A model generated the notes under the pieces. The model had not been told where the DNA came from and made no database searches. It saw nothing but the letters and a program-made list of their open reading frames with translations. From positions 990,001 through 1,054,000 of the forward strand of contig NZ_CP076135.1 in assembly GCF_018736105.1 (NCBI RefSeq): a stretch of 64,000 nucleotides of DNA, written 5' to 3'. Of this stretch, positions 25,701 to 34,135 are shown piece by piece. This stretch comes from Bradyrhizobium sediminis. GTDB lineage: Bacteria > Pseudomonadota > Alphaproteobacteria > Rhizobiales > Xanthobacteraceae. Numbering within the stretch: the first letter of the stretch is position 1; the number at the start of each line of letters is the position of its first letter. The translations under genes were made by a program, and so were the position numbers.

Positions 25701-26693
25701 TTACTCGATCACTTCGTCGGCACGCGCAAGCAGCGCCGGCGGTACAGCTAGCCCGAGTGATTTGGCAGTCCTTAAATTGATGGCCAGTTCGTACTTCGTC
25801 GGCGCTTGCACCGGCAGGTCGGCTGGCTTCGCACCCTTCAGAATACGATCGACGTAGCCAGCAGCACGCCGGTAAATATCGAACTGATCGGGCCCATAGC
25901 AGACCAGCCCTCCGGCGGTGACGTTGGTGCGATACGGATAAATCGCCGGCAGCCGGTGGCGTTGCGCGAGCGATATGAACAGATCGCGATGAATGTTAGC
26001 GGCCGCAATGGCCGTGACGATCAAGCCTTCATCCGAGCCGCGCGCAAACGCTGCCAGCGCCCGCTCTACTTCTCCGGCATTGCGCACATCGAAGGGGCTG
26101 ACCTCGACCCCCATTGCCGGCGCTGCGGAACGGATCGCTTCTAACTGTCCAATCGCGCCTACCGCATTATAGTCGACGGTGACCGCGACCCGCGTCAGAC
26201 CCGGCGTAATCTCCTTCAGCAGTTCAAGATACTTTACCGCCGTCGTGAATTCGAATGGGGTGAACCCCGTTGCATTGCCGCTGGGCCGGGCCATGCTATC
26301 TGTGACACCGGCCCCCACCGGATCGGCAACTAGCACGAACACTATCGGTAATGTGCGCGTTGCCCGTTGCACCGACACGGTAGGCAGGCTGCTCGTGACC
26401 ATGATTACGTCTGGCGTAAGCGCGACTAGTTCCGCGGCATCGCTACGCGTGCGTTCAGCATCGCCCACAGCCCAGCGATACTCGATCCGCACATTGCCAC
26501 CGTCGATCCAACCCAGTTGCTGCAGACCTTCCACGAAGGCTCCAATGCGTGCGCGCGCAACCGGGTCGTCGGCGGCGAGCGGCATGAGTACACCGATGCG
26601 TCGCGTCCGCTGAGGCTGCTGCTGCGCCCTGGCTGCTGCCGGACGCAAGACAACGGTACCTCCGATCAATCCAATGAACTCGCGTCGCCGCAT
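25701..26693 (-). CDS. ABC transporter substrate-binding protein (TrpX family), paralogue
   Basis: 330 residues from the ATG at 26693, with the leader MRRREFIGLIGGTVVLRPAAARA, again twin-arginine-like. The segments RRIGVLMPLAADDP, LPIVFVLVADPVGAGVTDSMARPSGNATGF and LLARADEVIE parallel its neighbour, so the two are tandem duplicates that have diverged substantially. As with the neighbour, no transporter membrane or ATPase component is nearby; orphan binding proteins of this family are abundant in Bradyrhizobium. The ligand is unknown. Confidence 0.87.
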   Translation of the reverse strand: MRRREFIGLIGGTVVLRPAAARAQQQPQRTRRIGVLMPLAADDPVARARIGAFVEGLQQLGWIDGGNVRIEYRWAVGDAERTRSDAAELVALTPDVIMVTSSLPTVSVQRATRTLPIVFVLVADPVGAGVTDSMARPSGNATGFTPFEFTTAVKYLELLKEITPGLTRVAVTVDYNAVGAIGQLEAIRSAAPAMGVEVSPFDVRNAGEVERALAAFARGSDEGLIVTAIAAANIHRDLFISLAQRHRLPAIYPYRTNVTAGGLVCYGPDQFDIYRRAAGYVDRILKGAKPADLPVQAPTKYELAINLRTAKSLGLAVPPALLARADEVIE

Positions 26694-26785
26694 GCCCGTA
26701 CCCCAGAACGAAAGCGCCACTGTAACCGCGTGGACTTGGCACATGGAAGGGGGAACTGGGCGATTGTGACACCCCCGACTTCCGA

Positions 26786-26915
26786 AATGGGTCAAAAGCT
26801 GCCGAAACGGGCAGTCCACCTCAGGTCTGCTTTCCCCCCGATAGCGACCGCAGAGCGGACATGCGAGGAGGTCCGTTCAGTGCTGCCAACTGCAGACATG
26901 GGCCGCAGAGAGCCT
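26786..26915. repeat. Intergenic repeat linked to TrpX-type genes
   Basis: atgggtcaaaagctgccg, caggtctgctttccccccgatagcg, gagcggacatgcgaggaggtcc and ctgccaactgcagacatggg form a mosaic repeat common before orphan substrate-binding protein genes in this group. ctgccaactgcag and similar parts are weakly palindromic. No gene is visible. Confidence 0.5.
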
Positions 26916-27540
26916 ATTCTACGGAATTCAGTAGGACACGGTCGCCAATTCGTACCGTTCCGGGCGCGGCCACCACAGCGTACACCCCGGCGCAAGGCAA
27001 TTGGCCAAAGCCGCCCACTTGTACTCTATTGTGCTCGACCACCGTGCGCAGAATGTCCGTATCCTTGGGTAGACCGTCCTGCGCAACCGTTATCATCACA
27101 CACCTGGGATCGGGCACCGCCACGTTTATCCGGGCCCCCTCACCAAGCCCGAGCGCGCGACCAATCCAACCGTTCTCAACGAACCCAGTTCGCTCGGTTT
27201 TGACAATCACGTTCATACGGAATCTACGTTGGTCGAAGCGGCTTTGAGGTCGCACCTCGTCCAACCGCGCGAGCGTGGACGACGTCATCACCGAGAGGGG
27301 AAACACATCGAAGAACGAACTGATCCGAACCGGTGACTCCACTCCTAGCTCGGCAAAGAAGGCGGCTCCGAGCTTCTGAGCAACAACCGCGTCTCTGTCG
27401 GGGTGGTAACTGTCGATAGTGAAGTCATCTGGCGCTGCCTGCCCCAGAGTAACGTTGCGCTTGAAAAACGTTGACAGCACTCTGTCAACGTCACCTGAAC
27501 CACTCCTCACGATTGTGCCGTCCGGCAATAGAATTTGCAC
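26914..27540 (-). CDS. MOSC domain protein, apparently lacking its N-terminal domain
   Basis: 208 residues from a GTG at 27540. The MOSC part is clear: MNVIVKTERTGFVENGWIGRALGLGEGARINVAVPDPRCVMITVAQDG in sequence order, with the conserved Cys in PDPRCVMIT and a C-terminal GTVRIGDRV. MOSC domains transfer or carry sulfur for molybdenum cofactor enzymes. Full-length relatives start with a beta-barrel MOSC_N domain; here the frame begins at the linker (PPVQILLPDGTIV, if read a little upstream), and an in-frame TAG at 27571-27573 cuts it off. It is therefore either 5'-truncated or a shortened form. Confidence 0.65.
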   Translation of the reverse strand: MQILLPDGTIVRSGSGDVDRVLSTFFKRNVTLGQAAPDDFTIDSYHPDRDAVVAQKLGAAFFAELGVESPVRISSFFDVFPLSVMTSSTLARLDEVRPQSRFDQRRFRMNVIVKTERTGFVENGWIGRALGLGEGARINVAVPDPRCVMITVAQDGLPKDTDILRTVVEHNRVQVGGFGQLPCAGVYAVVAAPGTVRIGDRVLLNSVE

Positions 27541-27918
27541 TGGGGGAAAATCGCCGTCTGTGCGTGGTGGCTAGGCGACAGGGAAATCCATCGAACTACT
27601 TTATTTTTGGGAGATCGACGCGAACACGATCGCGGTCGACAAGCGCTTCGATGATTGGTGGGACGCGAACGTTGACTTCAATCCGCTGCGTGGGAAAAAG
27701 GTTTAGGGTGTTGGGCGGCTCGCCGAAGGCGTAACCCACCGCCGTGCGAGCGACGCTCGCCGATTGGCGGACTTTTCATGTGGTGCAAGCGCCTCGAACT
27801 AATCTCAATATTGATATGATAATCAGGATGTTGCGGATATTTTGCCCGCATGTGCGACCGCTACTTGGTGCGATACGTGGATGCTCCAATTGCTGCACAA
27901 CATCGGCGTTGCGCTATC
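27541..27918. other. Gap with a decayed coding fragment
   Basis: 378 bp without an intact gene. On the plus strand 27575-27706 is open and reads ...ELLYFWEIDANTIAVDKRF, then DDWWDANVDFNPLRGKKV and stop, which has protein-like composition but no start and no family I recognise. 27710-27745 (cggctcgccgaaggcgtaacccacc) is a short repeat widespread in rhizobia. The stretch looks like remnants of disrupted genes. Confidence 0.4.
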
Positions 27919-28368
27919 TCATGCGCGACACTGTCGAAGACCTGGGTTCTGCCGATCGATCGCGATGCGTTTTTCAAGCTCCAATGGGGACTCTTTGCGC
28001 TGCGAATAACCCTGTCGCCTGTACCACGCGACGAGGCGCTCCACCGGAAAATGAGGCTCAAGTGGCGAAGGATAGAGCGTGATGCACGGATATTCTAGAT
28101 GACTGGCGAAACGTTCGACCTCCGTGAGCACCAGCGCGCCTAGCCCTCGTCCCCTGAAAGACGCGAGGATAAAGAGTTCGTACAGGACGAGGAAGTCCGC
28201 CTCCGGAATTACGTCCACCGCGACAAAGCCGATCTCGATGCCCTCGTGTCTGGCAACGTAATGCTTTGTAAACCTCGCCTTGGGACTGCACTCCATGCGC
28301 TGACGAATATCCGGGTGGCCCGGCGTCACGTTGCCCGCTTCCGCCAGTTCGACCATCAGACCTTCCAT
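27919..28368 (-). CDS. GNAT family N-acetyltransferase
   Basis: 149 residues. The core strand YELFILASFRGRGLGALVLTE contains the acetyl-CoA loop RGRGLG, preceded by the strand GIEIGFVAVDVIPEADFLVLY; the C-terminal part AWYRRQGY is the usual GNAT end motif. The substrate is unknown. It stands alone among decayed sequence and has lower GC than most of the window, suggesting recent acquisition or relaxed selection. Confidence 0.75.
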   Translation of the reverse strand: MEGLMVELAEAGNVTPGHPDIRQRMECSPKARFTKHYVARHEGIEIGFVAVDVIPEADFLVLYELFILASFRGRGLGALVLTEVERFASHLEYPCITLYPSPLEPHFPVERLVAWYRRQGYSQRKESPLELEKRIAIDRQNPGLRQCRA

Positions 28369-28784
28369 TCATCTTCCCAAAGGCCCAGGTGCATCGGCGC
28401 CGCAAGTCTTTCGGCGGGATGTCTTTGGAGCGGCGCTTTCCTTCGCTGTGCATTCCCAGCGAAAGATAAATCAGGCCCGCGCGTGCCAGCCGGAAGACCC
28501 GCAGTGCCTTGTCATTGCCGTCGTCGCGATCAAGATCCAAGGCGGAATCGATTAGTTGAGCTAAGAATTGCAGCGCCTTATGGTCGGGACAACCCGACAG
28601 CGAATCGTCCGCAATTGTAAAGTAATGCAGCGCCACATACAGCCTTCAATAGAGTCTGATTGTGCCGAGTCGAAACGGCCGATTCGCTTTATGCATGATC
28701 CGCGCCGCCCGGCGTGCTTCTGCTCAAAAAGATAGCAGGCTCGCTCTGTGGAGTGATAATGCACAGGGGCTTATAAGCCCCGCC
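28369..28784. other. Gap with a possible short coding remnant
   Basis: 416 bp between the divergent GNAT and aminotransferase genes. On the minus strand, from an ATG at 28636, about 75 residues (MALHYFTIADDSLSGCPDHK ... LARAGLIYLSLG) have natural protein composition, but the same frame then runs out of phase across the GNAT gene. It may be the start of a broken helical-repeat protein. A perfect palindrome lies at 28766-28781. Confidence 0.3.
28766..28781. promoter_or_regulatory. Perfect 16-bp palindrome just before the aminotransferase start
   Basis: GGGGCTTATAAGCCCC ends three bases before the ATG at 28785. It could be an operator, or in RNA a hairpin over the ribosome-binding region. No adjacent regulator gene is known to bind it. 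Confidence 0.4.
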
Positions 28785-30116
28785 ATGGATGAAGCCGAGA
28801 TGTATCCGGATATTAAGTCAAACTCCCACCACCTCTACTCCCGCGCCCTGGCCAGCCTGCCCGGCGGCAATACGCGCACCACCGTGTTCATGAAGCCCTA
28901 TCCGATCTATGCCGCGCGCGGCGAGGGCTGCCGGGTGATCGATGTCGACGGCAACGGCTATATCGACTGCATCAACAATTTCACCTCGCTGATCCACGGC
29001 CATGCGCACCCCGTGCTGGTGGCGGCGGCGACCAAACAGCTGGCGCTGGGATCGGCGTTCGGGCTGCCGACGGCCTCCGAGATCGATCTCGCCGAATTGC
29101 TGGTGGCGCGATTGCCCGGCGTCGAGCGGGTGCGCTTCACCAATTCCGGCACCGAGGCCGTGATGATGGCGCTGAAGGCCGCGCGCGCCTTCACCGGCCG
29201 GCCGAAAATCGCCAAATGCGAGGGCGCCTATCACGGTTCCTACGACTACGCCGAAGTCAGCCTCGATCCCACGCCGGAGGCCTGGGGCCGCAACGCGCCG
29301 GTTTCGGTGGCGTATGCGAAGGGCACGCCGGACAATGTGCTGGCCGATGTCATCACCATTCCCTTCAACGATGCCGAGGCAGCGGTTAGCCTGATCCGCG
29401 AGCACGGCGCGGAACTGGCCTGCGTGCTCGTCGATCCCATGCCGAACCGCGCCGGGCTCGCGCCCGCAGACAAGGCCTATCTCGCGGCGCTGCGCGCGGT
29501 CACGCGCGAAGTCGGCGCGCTGTTGATCTTCGACGAGGTCATCACCTTCCGCTTAGGCTATCGCGGCGCGCAGGGGCTGTGGGAGATCGATCCTGATCTC
29601 ACCACGCTCGGCAAGATCATGGGCGGCGGTTTTCCGGTCGGCGCGGTCGGGGGAAAGCGGGAATTCATGGCGGTGTTCGATCCCACTTCGAGCAAGCCGG
29701 CGCTGCCCCATGGCGGGACGTTTTCGGCCAATCCGGTGACGATGCGCGCAGGGCTGGCGGCGATGGAATTGCTCGATGAAGCCGCCTTCGTGCGGCTCGA
29801 TGCGATCGGGGAGGCGGTGCGCACGGGCATCGACGCGGCCTTTCGTCGCCACGGCGTGCCCGGCCGCACCGTCGGGCTCGGCTCGCTGTTGAAAATCCAT
29901 TTCGCCGATCGCCCGATCCGCGATTACCGCTCGGCCTATCTCACTGAGGTGGAAGCGCAGCGGCAGGCGATCTTCAATCGCGGTCTGCTCAATCGCGGCG
30001 TGCTGGCGGCGGGCTATGGATTGATGGCATTGTCGACGCCGATGACCGATCAGGACATCGACACCATCGTCACCGCGGCCTCGGAAGCGCTCGCCGAGGT
30101 GGCGGCTTCGGCCTGA
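28785..30116 (+). CDS. Class III PLP aminotransferase (glutamate-1-semialdehyde aminomutase-like)
   Basis: 443 residues from the ATG at 28785; a second ATG at 28800 is possible and neither has a strong Shine-Dalgarno. Fold-type I landmarks: RFTNSGTEAVMMALKAARAF, the PLP-stacking CEGAYHGSYDY, LLIFDEVITFRLGYRGAQ and the Schiff-base Lys in TTLGKIMGGGFPVGAVGG. This is the HemL-like branch, but isolated from haem genes and next to hydantoinase/oxoprolinase subunits, so a catabolic aminotransferase or aminomutase acting on a keto/amino acid is more likely than HemL itself. Confidence 0.88.
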   Translation: MDEAEMYPDIKSNSHHLYSRALASLPGGNTRTTVFMKPYPIYAARGEGCRVIDVDGNGYIDCINNFTSLIHGHAHPVLVAAATKQLALGSAFGLPTASEIDLAELLVARLPGVERVRFTNSGTEAVMMALKAARAFTGRPKIAKCEGAYHGSYDYAEVSLDPTPEAWGRNAPVSVAYAKGTPDNVLADVITIPFNDAEAAVSLIREHGAELACVLVDPMPNRAGLAPADKAYLAALRAVTREVGALLIFDEVITFRLGYRGAQGLWEIDPDLTTLGKIMGGGFPVGAVGGKREFMAVFDPTSSKPALPHGGTFSANPVTMRAGLAAMELLDEAAFVRLDAIGEAVRTGIDAAFRRHGVPGRTVGLGSLLKIHFADRPIRDYRSAYLTEVEAQRQAIFNRGLLNRGVLAAGYGLMALSTPMTDQDIDTIVTAASEALAEVAASA

Positions 30117-30173
30117 CCGGCGTCACTTGATCAATCCGCCATTTTTTGCCAGCAACAGCCCCAGCAACAACCC

Positions 30174-31838
30174 ATGTCCAGCAAGATCGACCCCATCACG
30201 CGATCCGTCGTCCAGCACCGCCTGAGCTCGATCGTGAAGGAAATGGGCGAAGCCATGCTTCGCACCTCCTATTCGCAAATCCTCAATTCCAGCCGCGATT
30301 TTTCGCTGGCGATCTGCGACACCAGCGGCCGCCTGATCGCGCAGGCCGACCACATCCCGGTGCATGTCGGCGCGCTGCCCTGGGCGACGCTCGCGGTCGA
30401 GCAGCGCTTCAAGGACGTCGAGCCGGGCGACGTCATCCTGCTCAACGATCCCTATCACGGCGGCAGCCATCTGCCTGATCTCACCGCCTTCGTGCCGATC
30501 TTCGACGGCGAGCGGCGCCTGCTCTGGACCATCGTCCGCGCCCACCAGAGCGACATCGGCGGCGCCACCCATGGCGGCTACAATCCCGCCGCCACCGAGA
30601 TCTATCAGGAAGGACTGCGCGTCCCGCCCATAAAACTGTACGAGGCCGGAAAGCTGCGCGACGACCTGCTCGACCTCTTGGCGCTCAACATCCGCAACCC
30701 CCGCGAATTCCGCGGCGACCTCGCGGCGATGGTCGGCGCGGCGCATCTCGGCGAACGCAGGCTGTCGCGGCTGTTTGCCGAGTTTGGCGCCCCCGTCGTG
30801 GAAGCCGCGGTGGAAACCATTCTGGACGCCGCCGAGGCGCAGACCCGCGCCGTGATCTCGACCTGGAAGGACGGCGTGTTCCACGGCGAGGCCTTTCTCG
30901 ACGACGACGGCCATGGCCGCAGCGACATCCGGATCGCCGCCAAGGTCACCAAACAGGGCAGCGACATCGAAATCGATCTTTCCGACTCCGATCCGCAGAC
31001 GACCAGTTTCGTCAATTCCTCGCATGCCAACATGCAGGCGGCGGTGGTGATGGCCTTTGCCTATCTGATCGACGCCGATATCCCGAAGAATGCCGGCGCG
31101 CTGCGGCCGTTGAAGGTGATCGCCAAACAAGGCACCATCGTCTGGGCCGATCCGGGCCGGCCGGTGACGCTGTGCACCAGCCATCCCTCCAACGAGATCG
31201 TCGAGGCCATCGTCAAGGCGATGTCGGCGTCCTGTCCGGACCGCGCCATGGCCGGCTGGAGCCGCCGCTTCCGGATCGCGATCCAGGGCGAGGATCCGCG
31301 CTCGGGGCGCAATTTCATCTGGCACATGTTTCAGGCCCGCCCCGGCGGCGGCGCTTCCTCCGGCGGCGACGGCTGGTCGTCGATCGGCGAATGGCACACC
31401 GTGGGCGGCATCAAGTTCGGCAGCATCGAAGTCGCCGAGGTGCGGTTTCCACTCTACTTCCGCCATCACGAGTTCCGCGAAAACTCCGGCGGCGACGGCC
31501 AATTTCGCGGCGGCCTCGGCGTCGCGCTCGATCTGGTGCTGGAAACCGCAAAGCCGGCGCGCGCCAACACCGCCGGCGACGGCGTGCGCTACGGCCCGTG
31601 CGGGATGCTCGGCGGCAAGGAAGGCGTTCCCCACGATTACCGGCTGATCTCCGAAGGCCGCACCCCGCGCGTGCTGCGCACCAAGGAAGTCGGTATCGAG
31701 ATTCGTCCCGGCGATTGCCTCGAAATTCGTTCCTCCGGCGGCGGAGGCTGGGGACCGCCGGAACAGCGATCGCCCGATGCCCGTGCGCGCGACCGCGAAC
31801 AGGGACTTGTGGCCGCCGACGCGAAGCAGGGCGCCTGA
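30174..31838 (+). CDS. hyuB: Hydantoinase B/oxoprolinase family protein
   Basis: 554 residues of the HyuB family: N-terminal DPITRSVVQHRLSSIVKEMG, ILNSSRDFSLAICDTSGRL, the conserved NDPYHGGSHLPDLTAF and a C-terminal GGGGWGPPEQRS. With HyuA it forms ATP-dependent cyclic amide hydrolases such as 5-oxoprolinase or N-methylhydantoinase, and related acetone/acetophenone carboxylases. The size of both subunits fits the separate bacterial form. It starts 57 bp after the aminotransferase and its stop is followed within 3 bp by hyuA, so the three genes form an operon. The symbol is family-level; substrate unknown. Confidence 0.9.
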   Translation: MSSKIDPITRSVVQHRLSSIVKEMGEAMLRTSYSQILNSSRDFSLAICDTSGRLIAQADHIPVHVGALPWATLAVEQRFKDVEPGDVILLNDPYHGGSHLPDLTAFVPIFDGERRLLWTIVRAHQSDIGGATHGGYNPAATEIYQEGLRVPPIKLYEAGKLRDDLLDLLALNIRNPREFRGDLAAMVGAAHLGERRLSRLFAEFGAPVVEAAVETILDAAEAQTRAVISTWKDGVFHGEAFLDDDGHGRSDIRIAAKVTKQGSDIEIDLSDSDPQTTSFVNSSHANMQAAVVMAFAYLIDADIPKNAGALRPLKVIAKQGTIVWADPGRPVTLCTSHPSNEIVEAIVKAMSASCPDRAMAGWSRRFRIAIQGEDPRSGRNFIWHMFQARPGGGASSGGDGWSSIGEWHTVGGIKFGSIEVAEVRFPLYFRHHEFRENSGGDGQFRGGLGVALDLVLETAKPARANTAGDGVRYGPCGMLGGKEGVPHDYRLISEGRTPRVLRTKEVGIEIRPGDCLEIRSSGGGGWGPPEQRSPDARARDREQGLVAADAKQGA

Positions 31839-31840
31839 CC

Positions 31841-33883
31841 ATGTTCACCATCGGAATCGACGTCGGCGGCACCTACACGGATCTGGTCGCCATCGACGAG
31901 AACGGCAAAACCATTTTCGCGAAATCGCCGTCGACGCCGGCGGACCAGTCGGTCGGCGTCATGGCGGGGCTGGAAGAACTGGCGCGGCGATTGAAACTGA
32001 CGCGCGCGGCAATGTTGGGGCAAACCGACCGGATCGTGCACGGCACCACGGTTGCGACCAACGCGCTTCTCGAGCGCAAGGGCGCCAGGGTGGCGCTGCT
32101 GACGACCGAGGGCCATCGCGACGTGATCGAGATGCGCGAGGGTCTCAAGGGCGACCGCTACGACCTGCGTTCGCCGCCGCCGCAGCCGCTGGTGCCGCGC
32201 GAACGGCGGTTCGGCGTGAAGGAGCGGCTCAAGGCCAATGGCGAGGTCGCGATACCCCTCGACGACAGCTCGCTCGATCAGGCCATCGCCGCCATCCGCC
32301 GCTCCGGCGCTACTTCGGTCGCGGTCTGCTTCCTGCATTCCTATCTCAACCCGGTGCACGAACTCGCCGCCGTCGAACGGCTGGCGCGCGAACTGCCCGA
32401 GATCAGCATTTCCCGCTCCAGCGACGTGCTGCCGCAGATCAAGGAATATGAGCGCGTCTCGACCACGATCGTGAACGCTTATGTCCGGCCGCTGGTGCGG
32501 CACTATCTGGCCAATCTGGAGCAGCGCCTTCACGAAGCCGGCTTCGAGGGCTCGCTCTTCATCATCCTGTCGCATGGCGGCATGGCGCCGGTGGAGGAAG
32601 CCTCGCGGCTGGCCGCGGGCACGGTGCTGTCGGGTCCCGCCGGCGGCATTTCCGGCGCAAGGCGCTGCGCCGGACTGCTCGGCATCCCCGATCTGGTGCC
32701 GTTCGACATGGGCGGCACTTCAACCGATATCTCGCTGGTTTCGGAAGGCAGTGCCTCGCTGTCGGCCGACGGATCGCTCGCCGGCGAACGCATTGCGCTA
32801 CGCAGCCTCGACATCGCCAGCATCGCCGCCGGCGGCGGATCGATCGCGTCGGTCGATGCCGGCGGCACCTTGCGCGTCGGCCCGGAAAGCGCGGGCTCGG
32901 TGCCGGGACCGGCCTGCTACGGCAATGGCGGCGAAGCTGCCACCGTCACCGACGCCAATGTCGTGCTCGGCTATCTCGATGCCGCGGCTTTCATGGGCGG
33001 CAAGCGTCCGCTGGACGCTGCGGCAGCGGAAGCTGCCGTCGACCGCGTCGCGGCGTCGCTGGGGCTGTCGCGGTATGAGGCCGCCGCCGGCATCTTCAGG
33101 ATGATCAACCTGAAGATGGCCGACGGCATAAGGCTGATGACCCTGCGCCGCGGCGTCGATCCCCGAAAATTTGCGCTGTTGAGTTTCGGCGGCGCAGCCG
33201 GCCTGCATGCCGCCGAGGTCGCGCGCGAACTCGACATCAAGCGCATCATCGTGCCGGTGGCGGCCTCGGTGCTGTCGGCCTGGGGCATGCTGACCAGCGA
33301 CCTGCGCTACGAAGTGAGCCGGACCCATTACGGCGCCGGCGCGCGCATTTCGGCAGACGAGGCGCGCAAGCTGTTTGGCGATCTGGAACGCGAGGCCACC
33401 GGCCGTCTGCGCGCCTGGTTCGGCGGCAAGATGACGACGGAACGTTCGGCGGAAATGCGCTACGGCGAGCAGATTTTCGAGATCGATGTTGCGCTCGACG
33501 GTCTCGACTGGAACGCGGCCTCGGTGGTCGACGGAATCGAGGATCGCTTCCATCGCCGCCACGAAGAACTCTACACCTACGCCTCGCGCGACCAGGAAGT
33601 GGTGTTCGTCAATGCGCGGGTGGCTGCGATCGGCGAAGTCTCGCAGCGCGACCAGGATGCCAAACCGGCACCGTCAGCCGCGCCTTGCGCGCCGCGAGCC
33701 ACGCGGCAGGCCTGGTTCGGCAAATGGTGCGAGGTCCCGGTCTATGCGCTCGACGATCTGCGGCCGGGCCACGCGCTGGCGGGCCCCGCCATCGTCGAGG
33801 CCGAGACCACCACGGTCGTGGTCAATGAAGGTGACAGGGTCAGCGTGAATGCGCTGGGCTGGCTGGATATTGAGCTGCGTTGA
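31841..33883 (+). CDS. hyuA: Hydantoinase/oxoprolinase family protein, subunit A
   Basis: 680 residues from the ATG at 31841. The actin-like ATPase phosphate-1 motif reads TIGIDVGGTYTDLVAID at the N-terminus. GTTVATNALLERKGARVALL, LSGPAGGISGARRCAG, DMGGTSTDISLV and LSFGGAAGLHAAEVA are the remaining core motifs. It supplies ATP-dependent phosphorylation of the cyclic amide in partnership with HyuB, encoded just upstream. The pair with the PLP enzyme points to turnover of a hydantoin or 5-oxoproline-like compound into an amino acid and beyond; this is inference from context. Confidence 0.92.
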   Translation: MFTIGIDVGGTYTDLVAIDENGKTIFAKSPSTPADQSVGVMAGLEELARRLKLTRAAMLGQTDRIVHGTTVATNALLERKGARVALLTTEGHRDVIEMREGLKGDRYDLRSPPPQPLVPRERRFGVKERLKANGEVAIPLDDSSLDQAIAAIRRSGATSVAVCFLHSYLNPVHELAAVERLARELPEISISRSSDVLPQIKEYERVSTTIVNAYVRPLVRHYLANLEQRLHEAGFEGSLFIILSHGGMAPVEEASRLAAGTVLSGPAGGISGARRCAGLLGIPDLVPFDMGGTSTDISLVSEGSASLSADGSLAGERIALRSLDIASIAAGGGSIASVDAGGTLRVGPESAGSVPGPACYGNGGEAATVTDANVVLGYLDAAAFMGGKRPLDAAAAEAAVDRVAASLGLSRYEAAAGIFRMINLKMADGIRLMTLRRGVDPRKFALLSFGGAAGLHAAEVARELDIKRIIVPVAASVLSAWGMLTSDLRYEVSRTHYGAGARISADEARKLFGDLEREATGRLRAWFGGKMTTERSAEMRYGEQIFEIDVALDGLDWNAASVVDGIEDRFHRRHEELYTYASRDQEVVFVNARVAAIGEVSQRDQDAKPAPSAAPCAPRATRQAWFGKWCEVPVYALDDLRPGHALAGPAIVEAETTTVVVNEGDRVSVNALGWLDIELR

Positions 33884-33899
33884 TACGACGGGACCACTT

Positions 33900-33980
33900 C
33901 CCCCTCTCCCGCTTGCGGGGGAGGGCAGGGGTGGGGGTGCCTCCGCGCATTCGGACTTGCGGATAGTCCCCCTCATCCGT
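33900..33980. repeat. Dispersed palindromic repeat (CTCTCCCGCTTGCGGGGGAG family)
   Basis: ccctctcccgcttgcgggggaggg followed by cgcattcggacttgcgga and cccctcatcc; the same order appears at 7180-7362. Confidence 0.7.
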
Positions 33981-33984
33981 GGCC

Positions 33985-34122
33985 TCATGGTTCGAGACGC
34001 GCCAACGGGTCCACGCGAAGCGCGGCCCGATGATAAACTCCGATGCGCTCCTCACCATGAGGTCTGAGACCTCATCCTGAGGAGCATCGCGAAGCGATGC
34101 GTCTCGAAGGATGAAGCCATGA
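33985..34122. repeat. Dispersed palindromic repeat (CTCATCCTGAGGAG family)
   Basis: catggttcgagacgcgcc, gggtccacgcgaagcgcggccc, gctcctcaccatgagg and cctcatcctgaggagcatcgc with gatgcgtctcgaaggatg. Same modules as 2217-2351 in the opposite order, lying between convergent genes. Confidence 0.7.
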
Positions 34123-34135
34123 AGCGAAAATTGCG

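Noticed and set aside
28058..28636. 193-residue minus-strand gene before the GNAT gene
   Set aside because: Only about the first 75 residues look natural; the remainder is an out-of-phase reading of the GNAT gene. Kept as a possible remnant.
28785..30116. hemL (haem biosynthesis) assignment
   Set aside because: The family is HemL-like but the gene is in an operon with hydantoinase/oxoprolinase subunits, so no haem-specific symbol was given.
30123..31634. Long minus-strand open frame (503 codons) opposite hyuB
   Set aside because: Its translation is rich in Arg, His, Asp and Gly with no family motif, as expected from the codon pattern of the high-GC hyuB on the other strand.
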